From Hyphomicrobiales bacterium (GTDB taxonomy: Bacteria; Pseudomonadota; Alphaproteobacteria; Rhizobiales; Rhizobiaceae), in the NCBI GenBank assembly GCA_017305835.1, contig JAFKJY010000063.1, positions 1 through 58,980 on the forward strand: a DNA stretch of 58,980 nt. Reading direction: 5' to 3'. The position numbers were made by a program, and so were the translations under genes. Positions within the stretch are counted from its first letter, which is position 1. Each line of letters begins with the position of its first letter. Positions 34,825-44,733 of the stretch are shown piece after piece. The notes below the pieces were generated by a model. The model made no database searches. It was not told the origin of the DNA and saw only the letters and a list, made by a program, of their open reading frames with translations.

Positions 34825-36233
34825 GGCTGCCGCAGACCATCGGCGTCATCCATTTCATCGGGATCGGCGGCATCGGCATGAGCGGCATCGCCGAGGTGCT
34901 GCACAATCTCGGCTATCGCGTGCAGGGCTCCGACCAGGCCGAGAACGCCAACGTCGCGCGCCTGCGCGAGAAGGGCATCGCCTGCTTCGTCGGCCACAGG
35001 GCCGAGAACCTCGGGGAGGCCGAGGTGGTGGTCGTCTCGACCGCCATCAGGAAGTCCAACCCCGAGCTCGCCGCGGCGCGCGAAAAGCTGCTGCCGATCG
35101 TGCGGCGCGCCGAGATGCTCGCCGAGCTGATGCGCTTCCGCCAGGCCGTCGCCATCGGCGGCACGCATGGCAAGACGACGACGACCTCGATGGTGGCGAC
35201 GCTGCTCGACGCCGGCGGGCTCGATCCGACCGTCATCAATGGCGGCATCATCAACGCCTACGGCACCAATGCGCGCATGGGCGACGGCGAGTGGATGGTG
35301 GTCGAGGCAGACGAGAGCGACGGCACCTTCCTGAAGCTGCCGGCCGACATCGCGGTGGTCACCAACATCGACCCCGAACACCTCGACCACTACGGTTCGT
35401 TCGACCGCGTCAAGGATGCGTTCCGCCAGTTCGTCGAGAACGTGCCGTTCTACGGCTTCGCGGTGATGTGCATCGACCATCCCGAGGTGCAGGCGCTGGT
35501 CAGCCGCATCGAGGACCGGCGCGTCGTCACCTATGGCGAGAATCCGCAGGCCGACGTGCGCTTCGAGAACGTCTCCATGCAGAACGGCGCGTCGCGCTTC
35601 GACGCCGTCATCCGCAGCCGCAAGGGCGGCGACACGCGGCGGATCGAGAGGCTGACGCTGCCGATGCCCGGCCGCCACAACGTCTCCAACGCCACCGCCG
35701 CGATCGCCGTCGCCAACGAGCTCGGCATCTCCGCCGAGGCGATCCGCAAGGGCCTGCTCGGCTTCGGCGGCGTCAAGCGCCGCTTCACGCCCACCGGCGA
35801 GTGGAAAGGCGTCAAGGTGTTCGACGATTACGGGCACCATCCGGTCGAGATCAAGGCGGTGCTGAAAGCGGCGCGCGAATCCTGCCCCGGCAAGGTCGTC
35901 GCCATCGCGCAGCCGCACCGCTACACGCGCCTGCACGACCTCTTCAACGATTTCGCGTCCTGCTTCAACGACGCCGACACGGTGATGGTCGCGCCTGTCT
36001 ACGCGGCCGGCGAGGACCCGATCGAGGGCGTCTCGTCCGAGGCGCTGGTGGCGCGCATCCGCGCCGGCGGCCATCGCGACGCGCGCGCCATCTCCGGCCC
36101 GGCCGACATCGAGCCGGCCGTGCGCGCCATCGCCCGGCCGGGCGATTTCGTCGTCTTCCTCGGCGCCGGCAACATCACCCAGTGGGCCTACGCGCTGCCG
36201 GGCGAGCTCGCCGCACGCGGGGAGGCGGCATGA
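34821..36233 (+). CDS. murC: UDP-N-acetylmuramate--L-alanine ligase
   Basis: A 470-residue enzyme that starts stem-peptide assembly. N-terminal [20 protein letters not shown] binds the UDP-sugar. The P-loop is [14 protein letters not shown], followed by [32 protein letters not shown] and, near the C-terminus, [20 protein letters not shown]. Length and order of motifs are standard. Start and stop both overlap their neighbours by 4 bases (murG and murB). Confidence 0.97.
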   Translation: MRLPQTIGVIHFIGIGGIGMSGIAEVLHNLGYRVQGSDQAENANVARLREKGIACFVGHRAENLGEAEVVVVSTAIRKSNPELAAAREKLLPIVRRAEMLAELMRFRQAVAIGGTHGKTTTTSMVATLLDAGGLDPTVINGGIINAYGTNARMGDGEWMVVEADESDGTFLKLPADIAVVTNIDPEHLDHYGSFDRVKDAFRQFVENVPFYGFAVMCIDHPEVQALVSRIEDRRVVTYGENPQADVRFENVSMQNGASRFDAVIRSRKGGDTRRIERLTLPMPGRHNVSNATAAIAVANELGISAEAIRKGLLGFGGVKRRFTPTGEWKGVKVFDDYGHHPVEIKAVLKAARESCPGKVVAIAQPHRYTRLHDLFNDFASCFNDADTVMVAPVYAAGEDPIEGVSSEALVARIRAGGHRDARAISGPADIEPAVRAIARPGDFVVFLGAGNITQWAYALPGELAARGEAA

Positions 36234-37195
36234 TCGACGGCGAAGCCCTGCTTGCAAGGCTTTCCGGACCGCTCACCGGCCTGCGCGGCCGCTTCACCGC
36301 CAATGCCGGCATGGACAAGATCACCTGGTTCCGCGCCGGCGGCCCAGCCGAGGTGCTGTTCCAGCCGGCCGACGAGGACGACCTCGCCGCCTTCATGCAG
36401 GCCGTGCCGGCCGACATCCCCGTCATGGTCGTCGGCATCGGCTCCAACCTGCTCGTGCGCGACGGCGGCATTCCGGGCTTCGTCGTGCGGCTGTCGGCCA
36501 AGGGGTTCGGCGAGGCGGAAGTCGTCTCGCCGACGCGCATCCGCGCCGGTGCCGCCGTGCCCGACAAGCGGGTTGCCGCGCTCGCGCTGGAGGCCGGCAT
36601 AGGCGGCTTCCACTTCTACCACGGCATCCCCGGCGCGATCGGCGGGGCGCTGAGGATGAACGCTGGCGCCAACGGGGTCGAGACCAAGGACCGGGTGGTG
36701 GAGGTGCGCGCCGTCGACCGCAGGGGCGGCCGCCACGTGCTCACCAACGCGCAGATGGGCTATGCCTACCGGCACTCCTCCGCTCCGGCCGATCTCGTCT
36801 TCACCTCGGCCGTGTTCGAGGGCTACCCGGAGGAGCGCGCGGCGATCCAGGCCGCGATGGACGAGGTGCAGCACCACCGCGAGACGGTGCAGCCGATCCG
36901 CGAGAAGACCGGCGGCTCGACCTTCAAGAATCCGGAAGGCACTTCGGCCTGGAAGGAGATCGACAAGGCCGGCTGTCGCGGGCTGATGATCGGCGGCGCG
37001 CAGATGTCGCCGATGCACTGCAACTTCATGATCAATACCGGCTCGGCCACCGGCTACGACCTCGAGTATCTCGGCGAGACGGTGCGCGCGCGCGTGTTGG
37101 AGAACTCCGGCATCCGCCTCCATTGGGAGATCAAGCGCATCGGCCGTTTCCGTCCTGGCCAGGACGTGCAGGAGTTCCTCGGGCGGATGCTGTAG
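36230..37195 (+). CDS. murB: UDP-N-acetylenolpyruvoylglucosamine reductase
   Basis: A 321-residue FAD enzyme that reduces UDP-GlcNAc-enolpyruvate with NADPH to UDP-MurNAc. FAD-binding segments are [33 protein letters not shown] and [20 protein letters not shown]. The catalytic serine is in [14 protein letters not shown], with the late [16 protein letters not shown] and IKRIGRF. The ATG at 36230 sits in GGAGGCGGCATGA, overlapping the murC stop. The frame upstream of it is a shadow of murC. After murB there is a 44-base gap and then a small antitoxin-like gene rather than ddlB. Confidence 0.96.
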   Translation: MIDGEALLARLSGPLTGLRGRFTANAGMDKITWFRAGGPAEVLFQPADEDDLAAFMQAVPADIPVMVVGIGSNLLVRDGGIPGFVVRLSAKGFGEAEVVSPTRIRAGAAVPDKRVAALALEAGIGGFHFYHGIPGAIGGALRMNAGANGVETKDRVVEVRAVDRRGGRHVLTNAQMGYAYRHSSAPADLVFTSAVFEGYPEERAAIQAAMDEVQHHRETVQPIREKTGGSTFKNPEGTSAWKEIDKAGCRGLMIGGAQMSPMHCNFMINTGSATGYDLEYLGETVRARVLENSGIRLHWEIKRIGRFRPGQDVQEFLGRML

Positions 37196-37239
37196 GGCGG
37201 CGGTTTGCGTCGGCCGAAGGCGGCCGGTAGAATGCTCGC

Positions 37240-37422
37240 ATGATCAAGGCTCTCGAAGCAGCTTTCAAGGAGGCGGCGACGCTCCCCGAGGACCGCCAGC
37301 GGAAGCTGGGCGAATGGGTGCGCGATTTCGTCGAGCAGGAGCGGTCGGCGCTGGCACTCTCCGATGAGCAACAGCAGGAGGTGCGCCGCCGGTTCGCGTG
37401 GCAGCGCGAATCGTCCTCATGA
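37240..37422 (+). CDS. Small antitoxin-like (addiction-module type) protein without visible toxin
   Basis: A 60-residue helical, charged protein. LEAAFKEAATLPEDRQRKLG, then WVRDFVEQ and LSDEQQQEVRRRFA, resemble the short antitoxins or antitoxin C-termini paired with RelE/ParE toxins, where an 'LSDEQ..EVRRR' end is typical. No RelE/ParE-like frame follows; ddlB starts 199 bases later. No strong Shine-Dalgarno is seen before ATG 37240. It interrupts the otherwise tight murB-ddlB junction. It could be a remnant of a TA pair or a domesticated regulator. Function is not established. Confidence 0.55.
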   Translation: MIKALEAAFKEAATLPEDRQRKLGEWVRDFVEQERSALALSDEQQQEVRRRFAWQRESSS

Positions 37423-37530
37423 GCCACTGGCGGCCGAAAAACTGAATCCCCGCGAATCCAAGGGCTTGCCACGGAATCGACTCTCTGATTCCTTGGGGCT
37501 GCGGCGTTTTCAAGTTTGATTCGTTCACGC

Positions 37531-37545
37531 GTCACCGATCGTGAC
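37531..37545. repeat. Inverted repeat in the ddlB leader
   Basis: GTCAC-CGATC-GTGAC is a 5-bp-arm dyad with a nearly palindromic core, about 77 bases before the ddlB start. A second dyad, CCAAGG (37461-37466) with CCTTGG (37492-37497), and GGAATC/GATTCC lie just upstream. The 199-base gap after the small gene may therefore hold a ddlB promoter and operators, but no clear -35/-10 pair is visible. Confidence 0.4.
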
Positions 37546-37621
37546 CCGGCAGGGGGCTGCCGGGTGGACGTCGACTCGCATGCGCCGTTCGGGCAGGCCC
37601 GGCTGGAGAGGGAAAGAGGGC

Positions 37622-38548
37622 ATGGCGAAGAAGCACGTGGCGGTGCTGATGGGTGGATTCTCGTCGGAGCGGCCGGTGAGCCTGGCTTCCGGCAAGCCCT
37701 GCGCGGACGCCCTCGAGGCCGAAGGCTATCGCGTCACCCGCGTCGACGTCGGCCGCGATGTCGCCGGCGTGCTGGCCGAGCTTCGCCCCGACGTCGCCTT
37801 CAACGCTCTGCACGGTCCGTTCGGCGAGGACGGCGCCATCCAGGGCGTGCTCGAATATCTGGAGATCCCCTACACCCATTCAGGCGTGCTCGCCTCGGCG
37901 CTGGCGATGGACAAGAAACAGGCCAAGCGCATCGCTGCCGCCGAGGGCATCCCGGTCGCCGAATCCGTGGTGATGAGCCGGTTCGCCATCGGCAGCAGCC
38001 ATCCGATGCGGCCGCCCTACGTCGTCAAGCCCGTCAACGAGGGCTCCAGCTTCGGCGTCGTCATCGTCAAGGAGGACCAGTCGCATCCGCCGCAGGTGAT
38101 CGGCTCGGCCGAATGGCGCTACGGCGAGACGGTCATGGTCGAGCGCTTCGTGCACGGGCGCGAGCTGACCTGCGCTGTGATGGGCGACAAGGTGCTCGGC
38201 GTCACCGAGATCGTGCCGCTCGGCCACACATTCTACGATTACGACGCGAAATACGCCGACGGCGGATCAAAACACGAGTGCCCGGCTAAAATTTCACTAA
38301 ATATTTACCAAAAGATTCAGACACTGGCGCTCAAGGCACATCAAGCGATCGGCTGCCGTGGCGTCTCGCGATCCGACTTCCGCTACGACGACCGTCATTC
38401 GCCCGACGGCGAGGTCGTCTGGCTGGAGATCAACACCCAGCCCGGCATGACTCCGACGTCGCTCGTGCCCGAATTGGCGGCGCATGCGGGTTTCTCGTTC
38501 GGTGAACTGGTGAGTTGGATGGTGGAGGACGCTTCGTGCTGTCGGTGA
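37622..38548 (+). CDS. ddlB: D-alanine--D-alanine ligase
   Basis: A 308-residue ATP-grasp enzyme that makes D-Ala-D-Ala for MurF. Motifs: [39 protein letters not shown], the ATP-binding [20 protein letters not shown], and the metal-binding [20 protein letters not shown]. Start 37622 (GAGGGCATGGCG) aligns with the family; the frame upstream lacks homology. Codons 222-233 are strikingly AT-rich compared with the rest of the gene (separate entry). The last 13 bases overlap ftsQ. Confidence 0.96.
   Translation: MAKKHVAVLMGGFSSERPVSLASGKPCADALEAEGYRVTRVDVGRDVAGVLAELRPDVAFNALHGPFGEDGAIQGVLEYLEIPYTHSGVLASALAMDKKQAKRIAAAEGIPVAESVVMSRFAIGSSHPMRPPYVVKPVNEGSSFGVVIVKEDQSHPPQVIGSAEWRYGETVMVERFVHGRELTCAVMGDKVLGVTEIVPLGHTFYDYDAKYADGGSKHECPAKISLNIYQKIQTLALKAHQAIGCRGVSRSDFRYDDRHSPDGEVVWLEINTQPGMTPTSLVPELAAHAGFSFGELVSWMVEDASCCR
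38285..38320 (+). other. AT-rich, codon-anomalous patch inside ddlB
   Basis: These 36 bases have 9 G/C (25%) inside a gene of roughly two-thirds G/C. The codons are GCT AAA ATT TCA CTA AAT ATT TAC CAA AAG ATT CAG, many of them rare in this window, while the encoded [12 protein letters not shown] is ordinary Ddl sequence. The DNA rather than the protein seems to be selected. It lies 216 bases before the ftsQ start and contains TAAAAT, TAAATATT and TTTACC, as an internal promoter or protein-binding site would. Nothing further can be proved here. Confidence 0.5.
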
Positions 38549-39456
38549 AACCGCAAGGCGGCGTGCTGTCGCCCGGCGCGGCTTCCGCGCTCGCCGGCGG
38601 GCATCTGGTGCTGCCGCGGGCGCTGCGGCGGCCGGCGCGCGCGCTGGCGCACCTGTTCTCGCCGGACGTGACCGTGCCGCGCTATGCGGGCGCGGCGCTG
38701 GTCTTCGGCATGCTCGGCGCGACCGGGCTCTACGGTGCGGTGCTCGGCGGCCACATGCCGGCGATCGTCCAGACCGTCACCTCGGCCTCCGGCTTCGCGC
38801 TCGCCACCGTCAACGTCACCGGCAACAGCCAGACCTCCGAGATCGACATCCTCGGGGCGATCGGGCTCAACGGCCACACCTCGCTGATCGGCTTCGACGC
38901 AGAGGCCGCGCGCGAGCGCATCGCGGCGCTGCCGTGGATCCAGTCCGTCACGGTGCGCAAGGTCTATCCCGCGACGATCGACGTGATGATCGAGGAGCGC
39001 CGGCCCTTCGCCATCTGGCAGCATGGCCGCGAACTCACCATCGTCGACCGGCGCGGGCAGGCGATCGCGCCCTATCCGGGCGTCGGCCTCAGGAGCCTGC
39101 CGCTCGTCGTCGGCTACGGCGCGGCCGAGCGGGCGGCCGACTTCGTCGACCGCATCGCCGCCTATCCGCAGGTCGCCAGCCACGTCGTGGGCTACATGCG
39201 GGTCGCGGACCGCCGCTGGGACCTGCGGCTCGACAGCGGCGTGACCGTGCTGCTGCCCGAGCAGGGCGAGGCCGCCGCGCTTTCGGAGCTTTCCGACCTC
39301 GACCGCGAGCAGGGCATCCTCACCCGCGACGTCGAGACCATCGACCTGCGGCTTCCCGACCGCATCGCGATCGGGCTTTCGGCCGATGCCGCCAAGGCGC
39401 GGCAGGCGGCGCTGAAGGAGCGCGGCGTCCCGACCGCGAAGGAGCGTCGCACATGA
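38536..39456 (+). CDS. ftsQ: Cell division protein FtsQ
   Basis: A 306-residue bitopic membrane protein scaffolding the divisome. The basic cytoplasmic part is followed by one helix at about residues 53-73 ([20 protein letters not shown]). A POTRA domain ([20 protein letters not shown], then [20 protein letters not shown]) and the FtsQ/DivIB beta domain ([20 protein letters not shown]) complete it. The start was set at GTG 38536 because GGAGG lies 7 bases upstream. ATG 38515 and GTG 38545 are alternatives without such a site. It overlaps the ddlB end by 13 bases and ftsA by 4. Confidence 0.9.
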   Translation: MLSVKPQGGVLSPGAASALAGGHLVLPRALRRPARALAHLFSPDVTVPRYAGAALVFGMLGATGLYGAVLGGHMPAIVQTVTSASGFALATVNVTGNSQTSEIDILGAIGLNGHTSLIGFDAEAARERIAALPWIQSVTVRKVYPATIDVMIEERRPFAIWQHGRELTIVDRRGQAIAPYPGVGLRSLPLVVGYGAAERAADFVDRIAAYPQVASHVVGYMRVADRRWDLRLDSGVTVLLPEQGEAAALSELSDLDREQGILTRDVETIDLRLPDRIAIGLSADAAKARQAALKERGVPTAKERRT

Positions 39457-40763
39457 GCTGGCTCGCCTCCGGCCGCGAAGGGGCCGCCCGGCGCTCCGGC
39501 GTCGTCACCGTGCTCGACATCGGCTCCAGCAAGGTGTGCTGCGTGATCGCGCGGCTGCAGCCGCGGGCCGACAGCCGCCTGCTGCCCGGCCGCACCCACC
39601 AGATCCAGGTGCTCGGCATCGGCCACCAGAAGTCGCAGGGCGTGAAGTCCGGCGTCGTCGTCGACCTCGACCGGGCCGAGAGCGCCGTGCGCCAGGCCGT
39701 CGACGCGGCCGAGCGCATGTCCGGGCTGACGGTCGATTCGCTGTTCGTGAACCTCTCCGCCGGCCGCATCAAGAGCGAGACCTTCTCGGCGCAGATCAAG
39801 CTCGGCGGCCACGAGGCCGACGAGGCCGACATCAAGCAGGTGCTGACGGCCGGCGCCCGCCAGGCGCTGCGCGCCGAGCGGCAGGTGGTGCATTCGCTGC
39901 CCACCGGCTTCCTGCTCGACGCCGAGAAGGGCATCCGCGACCCGCGCGGCATGGTCGGCGACGCGCTCGGCGTCGACATGCACGTGGTGACGGCCGATGC
40001 CGCGCCGCTGCGCAACCTCGAGCTGTGCATCAACCGTGCCCACCTGTCGGTCGAGCGCATGGTGGCCACCCCCTATGCGGCCGGCCTCGCCGCCCTCGTC
40101 GAGGACGAGGCGGAGATGGGGGCTGCCTGCATCGACTTCGGCGGCGGCACGACGACGATCTCGGTCTTCGCCAACGGCAAGTTCCTGCATGCCGACGCGC
40201 TGCCGGTCGGCGGCATCCATGTCACCGGCGACCTGGCGCGCGGCCTGTCGACGCGCGCCGACCATGCCGAGCGCCTCAAGGTCATGCACGGCTCGACGCT
40301 GCCCGGCGGCGGCGACGACCGCGACATGGTCACCATCCAGTCGCTCGCCGGCGACGACGCCGAGCCGCAGACGCAGGTGCCGCGCTCGGTGATGAACCGC
40401 ATCATCCGCGCCCGCATCGAGGAGACGCTGGAGATGGTGCGCGACAAGCTCAACCAGTCCGGCTTCGCGGGCCTCGTCGGCAAGCGCGTGGTGCTCACCG
40501 GCGGCGCCAGCCAGCTCACCGGCCTGCCGGAGGCGGCGCGCCGCATCCTCGGCCGCAACGTGCGCATCGGCCGACCGCTGGGCGTGGCCGGGCTGCCGGA
40601 GGCGGCCAAGGGGCCAGCCTTCGCGGCGGTGGTCGGGCTGATGATCTATCCGCAGGTGGCGGGCATGGAGAACCACCACGGCGGGCGCGCTCTGCGTATG
40701 CGCGGCACCGGCACGGGCGGCCGGCTGCAGCGCATGGGCCAGTGGCTGAGGGACAGTTTCTAG
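39453..40763 (+). CDS. ftsA: Cell division protein FtsA
   Basis: A 436-residue actin-fold ATPase that tethers FtsZ to the membrane. Phosphate loops are TVLDIGSSKVCCVIARL and CIDFGGGTTTISVFANGKFL. The SHS2-containing 1C subdomain follows FVNLSAGRIKSETFS. The adenosine motif is VVLTGGASQLTGLPEAARRI. The extreme C-terminus GGRLQRMGQWLRDSF is an amphipathic membrane-targeting helix. ATG 39453 overlaps the ftsQ stop (ATGA), with AAGGAG 8 bases upstream. ftsZ follows after 72 bases. Confidence 0.95.
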   Translation: MSWLASGREGAARRSGVVTVLDIGSSKVCCVIARLQPRADSRLLPGRTHQIQVLGIGHQKSQGVKSGVVVDLDRAESAVRQAVDAAERMSGLTVDSLFVNLSAGRIKSETFSAQIKLGGHEADEADIKQVLTAGARQALRAERQVVHSLPTGFLLDAEKGIRDPRGMVGDALGVDMHVVTADAAPLRNLELCINRAHLSVERMVATPYAAGLAALVEDEAEMGAACIDFGGGTTTISVFANGKFLHADALPVGGIHVTGDLARGLSTRADHAERLKVMHGSTLPGGGDDRDMVTIQSLAGDDAEPQTQVPRSVMNRIIRARIEETLEMVRDKLNQSGFAGLVGKRVVLTGGASQLTGLPEAARRILGRNVRIGRPLGVAGLPEAAKGPAFAAVVGLMIYPQVAGMENHHGGRALRMRGTGTGGRLQRMGQWLRDSF

Positions 40764-40835
40764 TTTGGAGCGGGGATAGCCCCAATTGGCGGCCGCGGCG
40801 GCGATGCGGCAGGAAAGGCGAAAAGGACGAGGACC

Positions 40836-42473
40836 ATGAGCATCAATCTCAAGAAGCCGGACATCACCGAGCTCAAGCCGCGCATCACGGTGTTCGGCGT
40901 CGGTGGGGGCGGCGGCAACGCCGTCAACAACATGATCACGGCCGGGCTGAAGGGTGTCGACTTCGTCGTCGCCAACACCGACGCCCAGGCGCTGACCATG
41001 TCGAAGGCCGAGCGGCTGATCCAGCTCGGCGCCCACGTCACCGAGGGCCTCGGCGCCGGCTCGCAGCCCGAGGTCGGCCGCGCCGCCGCCGAAGAATGCA
41101 TCGACGAGATCGTCGACCATCTGTCCTCCACCCACATGTGCTTCGTCACCGCCGGCATGGGCGGCGGCACCGGCACGGGCGCTGCCCCGGTTGTCGCCCG
41201 TGCCGCCCGCGAGAAGGGCATCCTGACGGTCGGCGTCGTCACCAAGCCGTTCCACTTCGAGGGCCAGCGGCGCATGCGCACCGCCGACCAGGGCATCGAA
41301 GAGCTGCAGAAGTGCGTCGACACGCTCATCGTCATCCCCAACCAGAACCTGTTCCGCATCGCCAACGACAAGACCACCTTCGCCGACGCCTTCGCGATGG
41401 CCGACCAGGTGCTCTATTCGGGCGTCGCCTGCATCACCGACCTGATGGTCAAGGAAGGCCTGATCAACCTCGACTTCGCCGACGTCCGCTCGGTGATGCG
41501 CGAGATGGGCAAGGCCATGATGGGCACCGGCGAGGCCTCGGGCGAGGGCAGGGCGATGGCCGCGGCCGAGGCCGCGATCGCCAACCCGCTGCTCGACGAG
41601 ACCTCGATGAAGGGCGCCAAGGGCCTGCTGATCTCGATCACCGGCGGCCGCGACATGAAGCTGTTCGAGGTCGACGAGGCCGCCACCCGCATCCGCGAGG
41701 AGGTCGACCAGGACGCCAACATCATCCTCGGCGCGACCTTCGACGAGGAATTGGAAGGCGTCATCCGCGTCTCCGTCGTGGCGACCGGCATCGACAAGTC
41801 GGCCGAGCAGATCGCCGCCACGCCGATCCAGATCCGCCAGCAGCCCAAGCCGGTCGCCCGCCCCGTCGAGGCGCGCGCCGCCGCGCCGCAGCCGGCGCCC
41901 GCCCCGGTCCAGCCGGTGCAGCAGCCGGTCGCCCACCACGCCGAGCCGGTCTCCGACCCGGTCGCCGAGGCGATCCGCGCGGCCGAAGCCGCCTCGCTCG
42001 AGCCGCGCCAGCGTGCCGCCGACGGGTTCCACCCGCAGAGCCGGCTGTTCACCCCGGCGCAGCCGCAGCCGGTGCGCCAGCAGGCGCCGGTGCAGCAGCA
42101 GGCCGCTCCGGTCGCCGCCGCGCCCGCGCCGCGCATGCCGCGCGTCGAGGACTTCCCGCCGGTGGCGCGCGCCGAGCTCTCCCAGCACGCGCCGCAGCAC
42201 GACCACGACGAGCGCGGCCCGATGGGGCTCATCAGGCAGCTGACCAACAAGTTCGGCCGCCGCGAGGAGGAGCCGCGCCTGCAGCCCGCGCAGCCGCGCG
42301 AGCCGAAGCTGCGCGAGGCCTCGCCCGAGCCGCGCCGCCTGCAGGACCCGCAGCTCTACGCGCCGCGCCGCGGCCAGCTCGACGACCATGGTCGACTCGC
42401 CGCCCAGCCGCGCCCCGCGCACGAGGACGACCAGCTCGAAATCCCGGCCTTCCTGCGCCGCCAGGCCAACTGA
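40836..42473 (+). CDS. ftsZ: Cell division GTPase FtsZ
   Basis: A 545-residue tubulin homologue forming the Z ring. The GTP-binding loop is [18 protein letters not shown], an upstream nucleotide motif is [14 protein letters not shown], and the T7 synergy loop is [13 protein letters not shown]. Residues 1 to about 320 are the globular core. About 200 Pro/Gln/Ala-rich residues then form a long disordered linker, as usual in rhizobia and longer than the ~50 residues in E. coli. The end [15 protein letters not shown] is the conserved tail that binds FtsA and ZapA-type partners. A terminator follows. Confidence 0.97.
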   Translation: MSINLKKPDITELKPRITVFGVGGGGGNAVNNMITAGLKGVDFVVANTDAQALTMSKAERLIQLGAHVTEGLGAGSQPEVGRAAAEECIDEIVDHLSSTHMCFVTAGMGGGTGTGAAPVVARAAREKGILTVGVVTKPFHFEGQRRMRTADQGIEELQKCVDTLIVIPNQNLFRIANDKTTFADAFAMADQVLYSGVACITDLMVKEGLINLDFADVRSVMREMGKAMMGTGEASGEGRAMAAAEAAIANPLLDETSMKGAKGLLISITGGRDMKLFEVDEAATRIREEVDQDANIILGATFDEELEGVIRVSVVATGIDKSAEQIAATPIQIRQQPKPVARPVEARAAAPQPAPAPVQPVQQPVAHHAEPVSDPVAEAIRAAEAASLEPRQRAADGFHPQSRLFTPAQPQPVRQQAPVQQQAAPVAAAPAPRMPRVEDFPPVARAELSQHAPQHDHDERGPMGLIRQLTNKFGRREEEPRLQPAQPREPKLREASPEPRRLQDPQLYAPRRGQLDDHGRLAAQPRPAHEDDQLEIPAFLRRQAN

Positions 42474-42499
42474 GCGTCTGACGGATTGTGAACGAATGT

Positions 42500-42533
42500 T
42501 TCAGGCGGATCCCGCAAGGGTCCGCCTGAATTT
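42500..42533 (+). terminator. Intrinsic terminator after ftsZ
   Basis: TTCAGGCGGA (42500-42509) pairs perfectly with TCCGCCTGAA (42521-42530). The loop can extend the stem by CCC/GGG with one bulged T, and TTT follows. It should separate the dcw operon from lpxC. The rest of the 276-base gap (to 42749) shows no further clear signal beyond AT-rich promoter-like sequence around 42540-42610. Confidence 0.85.
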
Positions 42534-42749
42534 GCATAAGCGCTTGGATTTCAAGCCGTTAGCTTGCCCGTTCGCGCCATTAACGCCGTAACAGCAAGTA
42601 AGAAACCGTGATTTGGAACGGGATCGGCCGCCCGGTATCTTTCCGGCAACGTGAAAGACGGGTTCGCGAGGTCATGGGGATGAAACCTCGCGCGCTTGCG
42701 AGTTCGGCCGTGCCGCGTTCCGGCATGGTCATCCTGGCGGGACGGGCCT

Positions 42750-43700
42750 ATGGGGATCGAGTTGTACGATTATCAGACGACGCTCAAGTCGCGCGTATCT
42801 CTGACAGGTGTGGGCGTCCATAGCGGCAAGCCGGTCACCATCCATTTCAACCCAGCCGACCCCGATACCGGGGTCGTTTTCCATGTGCTGGGCGGTCGGT
42901 TCGACGGCGCCGAGATCGGCGCCAACGTCCTGTCGATCGGCGCCACCGACCTGTGCACCATGCTCGGCGACGCGTCGGGCCCGCATGTCGCCACCGTCGA
43001 GCACCTGATGGCCTCCCTGCTGGGGCTGGGCGTCGACAACGTGATGATCGAGATCGACGGCAGCGAGGCGCCGATCCTCGACGGCAGCGCCGAGAAGTTC
43101 GTCGACGCCATCGAGCAGGCCGGCATCGAGCCGCTGGCGGTCAAGCGCCGCTACATCCGCGTGGTCAAGCCGGTGCGCATCGAGAACGGCGCGTCCTGGG
43201 CGGAGTTCCGCCCCTATGACGGCACCCGCTTCGAGGTCGAGATCGACTTCGACAGCCCGGCGATCGGCCGCCAGTCCTTCGCCCGCGACATCACGCCGGG
43301 CGTGTTCAAGCGCGACATTTCCCGTGCGCGCACCTTCGGCTTCCTCAAGGACGTCGAGCGGCTGTGGGCGGCCGGCTACGCGCTCGGCTCCTCGCTCGAG
43401 AACACCGTGGTGATCGGTGAGGACCACCGCGTCATCAACATGGAAGGCCTGCGCTATTCCGACGAGTTCGTGCGCCACAAGACGCTCGACGCGATGGGCG
43501 ACCTCGCGCTCGCCGGCGCGCGCTTCATCGGCTGCTTCCGCAGCTACCGGGGCGGCCACAAGCTCAACGCGGCGGCGCTGCGGCGGCTTCTGTCGGATCG
43601 CTCGGCCTTCGAGATCGTCGAGACGCTGCGGCGCGACCGCGGCCGCTCGGCCGAAATGATCCAGGTGAACGCGCCCGTCTACGCGCCCTGGGTGCTCTGA
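42750..43700 (+). CDS. lpxC: UDP-3-O-acyl-N-acetylglucosamine deacetylase
   Basis: A 316-residue zinc amidase and the committed step of lipid A synthesis. Zinc ligands are H85 in ATVEHLMASL and the pair in FVRHKTLDAMGDLAL. The general acid/base region is GSEAPILDGSAEKFVDAI, and the end of the fold has FRSYRGGHKLNAAALR. Start 42750 (MGIELYDYQTTLKSRVSLTG) matches the family; an in-frame ATG at 42696 is rejected because it adds 18 unrelated residues. LpxC after ftsZ is the standard proteobacterial order. Post-translational FtsH control is known in enterics but not visible here. Confidence 0.96.
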   Translation: MGIELYDYQTTLKSRVSLTGVGVHSGKPVTIHFNPADPDTGVVFHVLGGRFDGAEIGANVLSIGATDLCTMLGDASGPHVATVEHLMASLLGLGVDNVMIEIDGSEAPILDGSAEKFVDAIEQAGIEPLAVKRRYIRVVKPVRIENGASWAEFRPYDGTRFEVEIDFDSPAIGRQSFARDITPGVFKRDISRARTFGFLKDVERLWAAGYALGSSLENTVVIGEDHRVINMEGLRYSDEFVRHKTLDAMGDLALAGARFIGCFRSYRGGHKLNAAALRRLLSDRSAFEIVETLRRDRGRSAEMIQVNAPVYAPWVL

Positions 43701-43844
43701 GAAGAGACGTCGCGGCCGCCGCCGCGCCTCGACTCCGCCACAAAAATGAACCATAGGCGGGCGATTGCGTTGCCCGGAATGGGCGTTTGTGGTTTATCAC
43801 GCGGTCGCTAGACCCAAGAGGGGCCAGAGGGGCGGAAAGTCATC

Positions 43845-44717
43845 ATGCGTATTGTCGCTTCGGCCAGATCCGGCTTCGCCGCCCGCGCGCGGCTCCTGGC
43901 GCTGCCGCTCCTGCTGGCGCCGGTGGTGCTGTCTGCCTGCGCCTCCAAGGACGACATGGATCTCGCGAACTATGTCGACAACACCGAGCCGGCCGACGTC
44001 CTCTACAACCAGGCGCTGGCCAACCTGAACGCCGGGCGCATCAGCGAGGCGTCGAAGAAGTTCGACGCGATCGACCGCCAGCATCCCTATTCGGAATATG
44101 CCCGCAAGGCGCTGATCATGAGCGCCTTCAGCAACTACCGGCAGGGCCGCTACGAGGAGGCGATCAACTCCGGCCAGCGCTACGTCCAGCTCTATCCGAC
44201 GAGCGACGACGCGGCCTATGCGCAGTACATCGTCGGCCTGAGCTATTTCCGCCAGATCCGCGACGTCACCCAGGACCAGCGCGAATCGCGCCGCGCCATC
44301 GAGGTGATGGACAACCTGATCCAGCGCTGGCCCGATTCTCCCTATGTCGACGACGCGCAGACCAAGGTCCGCTTCGCGCGCGACCAACTCGCCGGCAAGG
44401 AGATGCAGATCGGCCGCTACTATCTGGAGCGGCGCGAATATCTCGCGGCCATCAAGCGCTTCCGCTACGTGGTCGAGACCTATTCCAACACCCGTCACAT
44501 CGAGGAGGCGCTGGCGCGCCTGGTCGAGGCCTATCTCGCCGTCGGCATCTCCAGCGAGGCGCAGGCCGCCGCGGCGGTGCTCGGCCACAACTATCCCGAC
44601 AGCCAGTGGTACAAGGATTCCTACACGCTGCTGCAGTCGGGCGGTCTCGAGCCGCGCGAGAATTCGGGCTCGTGGCTCAGCCGCGTCAGCGGGACGTTGA
44701 CCGGGAAGAAGAGCTGA
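43845..44717 (+). CDS. bamD: Outer membrane protein assembly factor BamD
   Basis: A 290-residue lipoprotein of the BAM complex. The signal sequence ends in the lipobox LSAC, with acylation at C32. Five TPR units follow from about residue 52 ([60 protein letters not shown]). BamD binds BamA and recognises the C-terminal signal of outer-membrane proteins. The family match is the ComL/YfiO type. recN starts 16 bases downstream. Confidence 0.94.
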   Translation: MRIVASARSGFAARARLLALPLLLAPVVLSACASKDDMDLANYVDNTEPADVLYNQALANLNAGRISEASKKFDAIDRQHPYSEYARKALIMSAFSNYRQGRYEEAINSGQRYVQLYPTSDDAAYAQYIVGLSYFRQIRDVTQDQRESRRAIEVMDNLIQRWPDSPYVDDAQTKVRFARDQLAGKEMQIGRYYLERREYLAAIKRFRYVVETYSNTRHIEEALARLVEAYLAVGISSEAQAAAAVLGHNYPDSQWYKDSYTLLQSGGLEPRENSGSWLSRVSGTLTGKKS

Positions 44718-44733
44718 CGACCAGCCGGGCGCG

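Noticed and set aside
39192..42422. 1076-codon open frame on the minus strand opposite ftsA and ftsZ
   Set aside because: Same reason: antisense to ftsA and ftsZ and compositionally a mirror of them.
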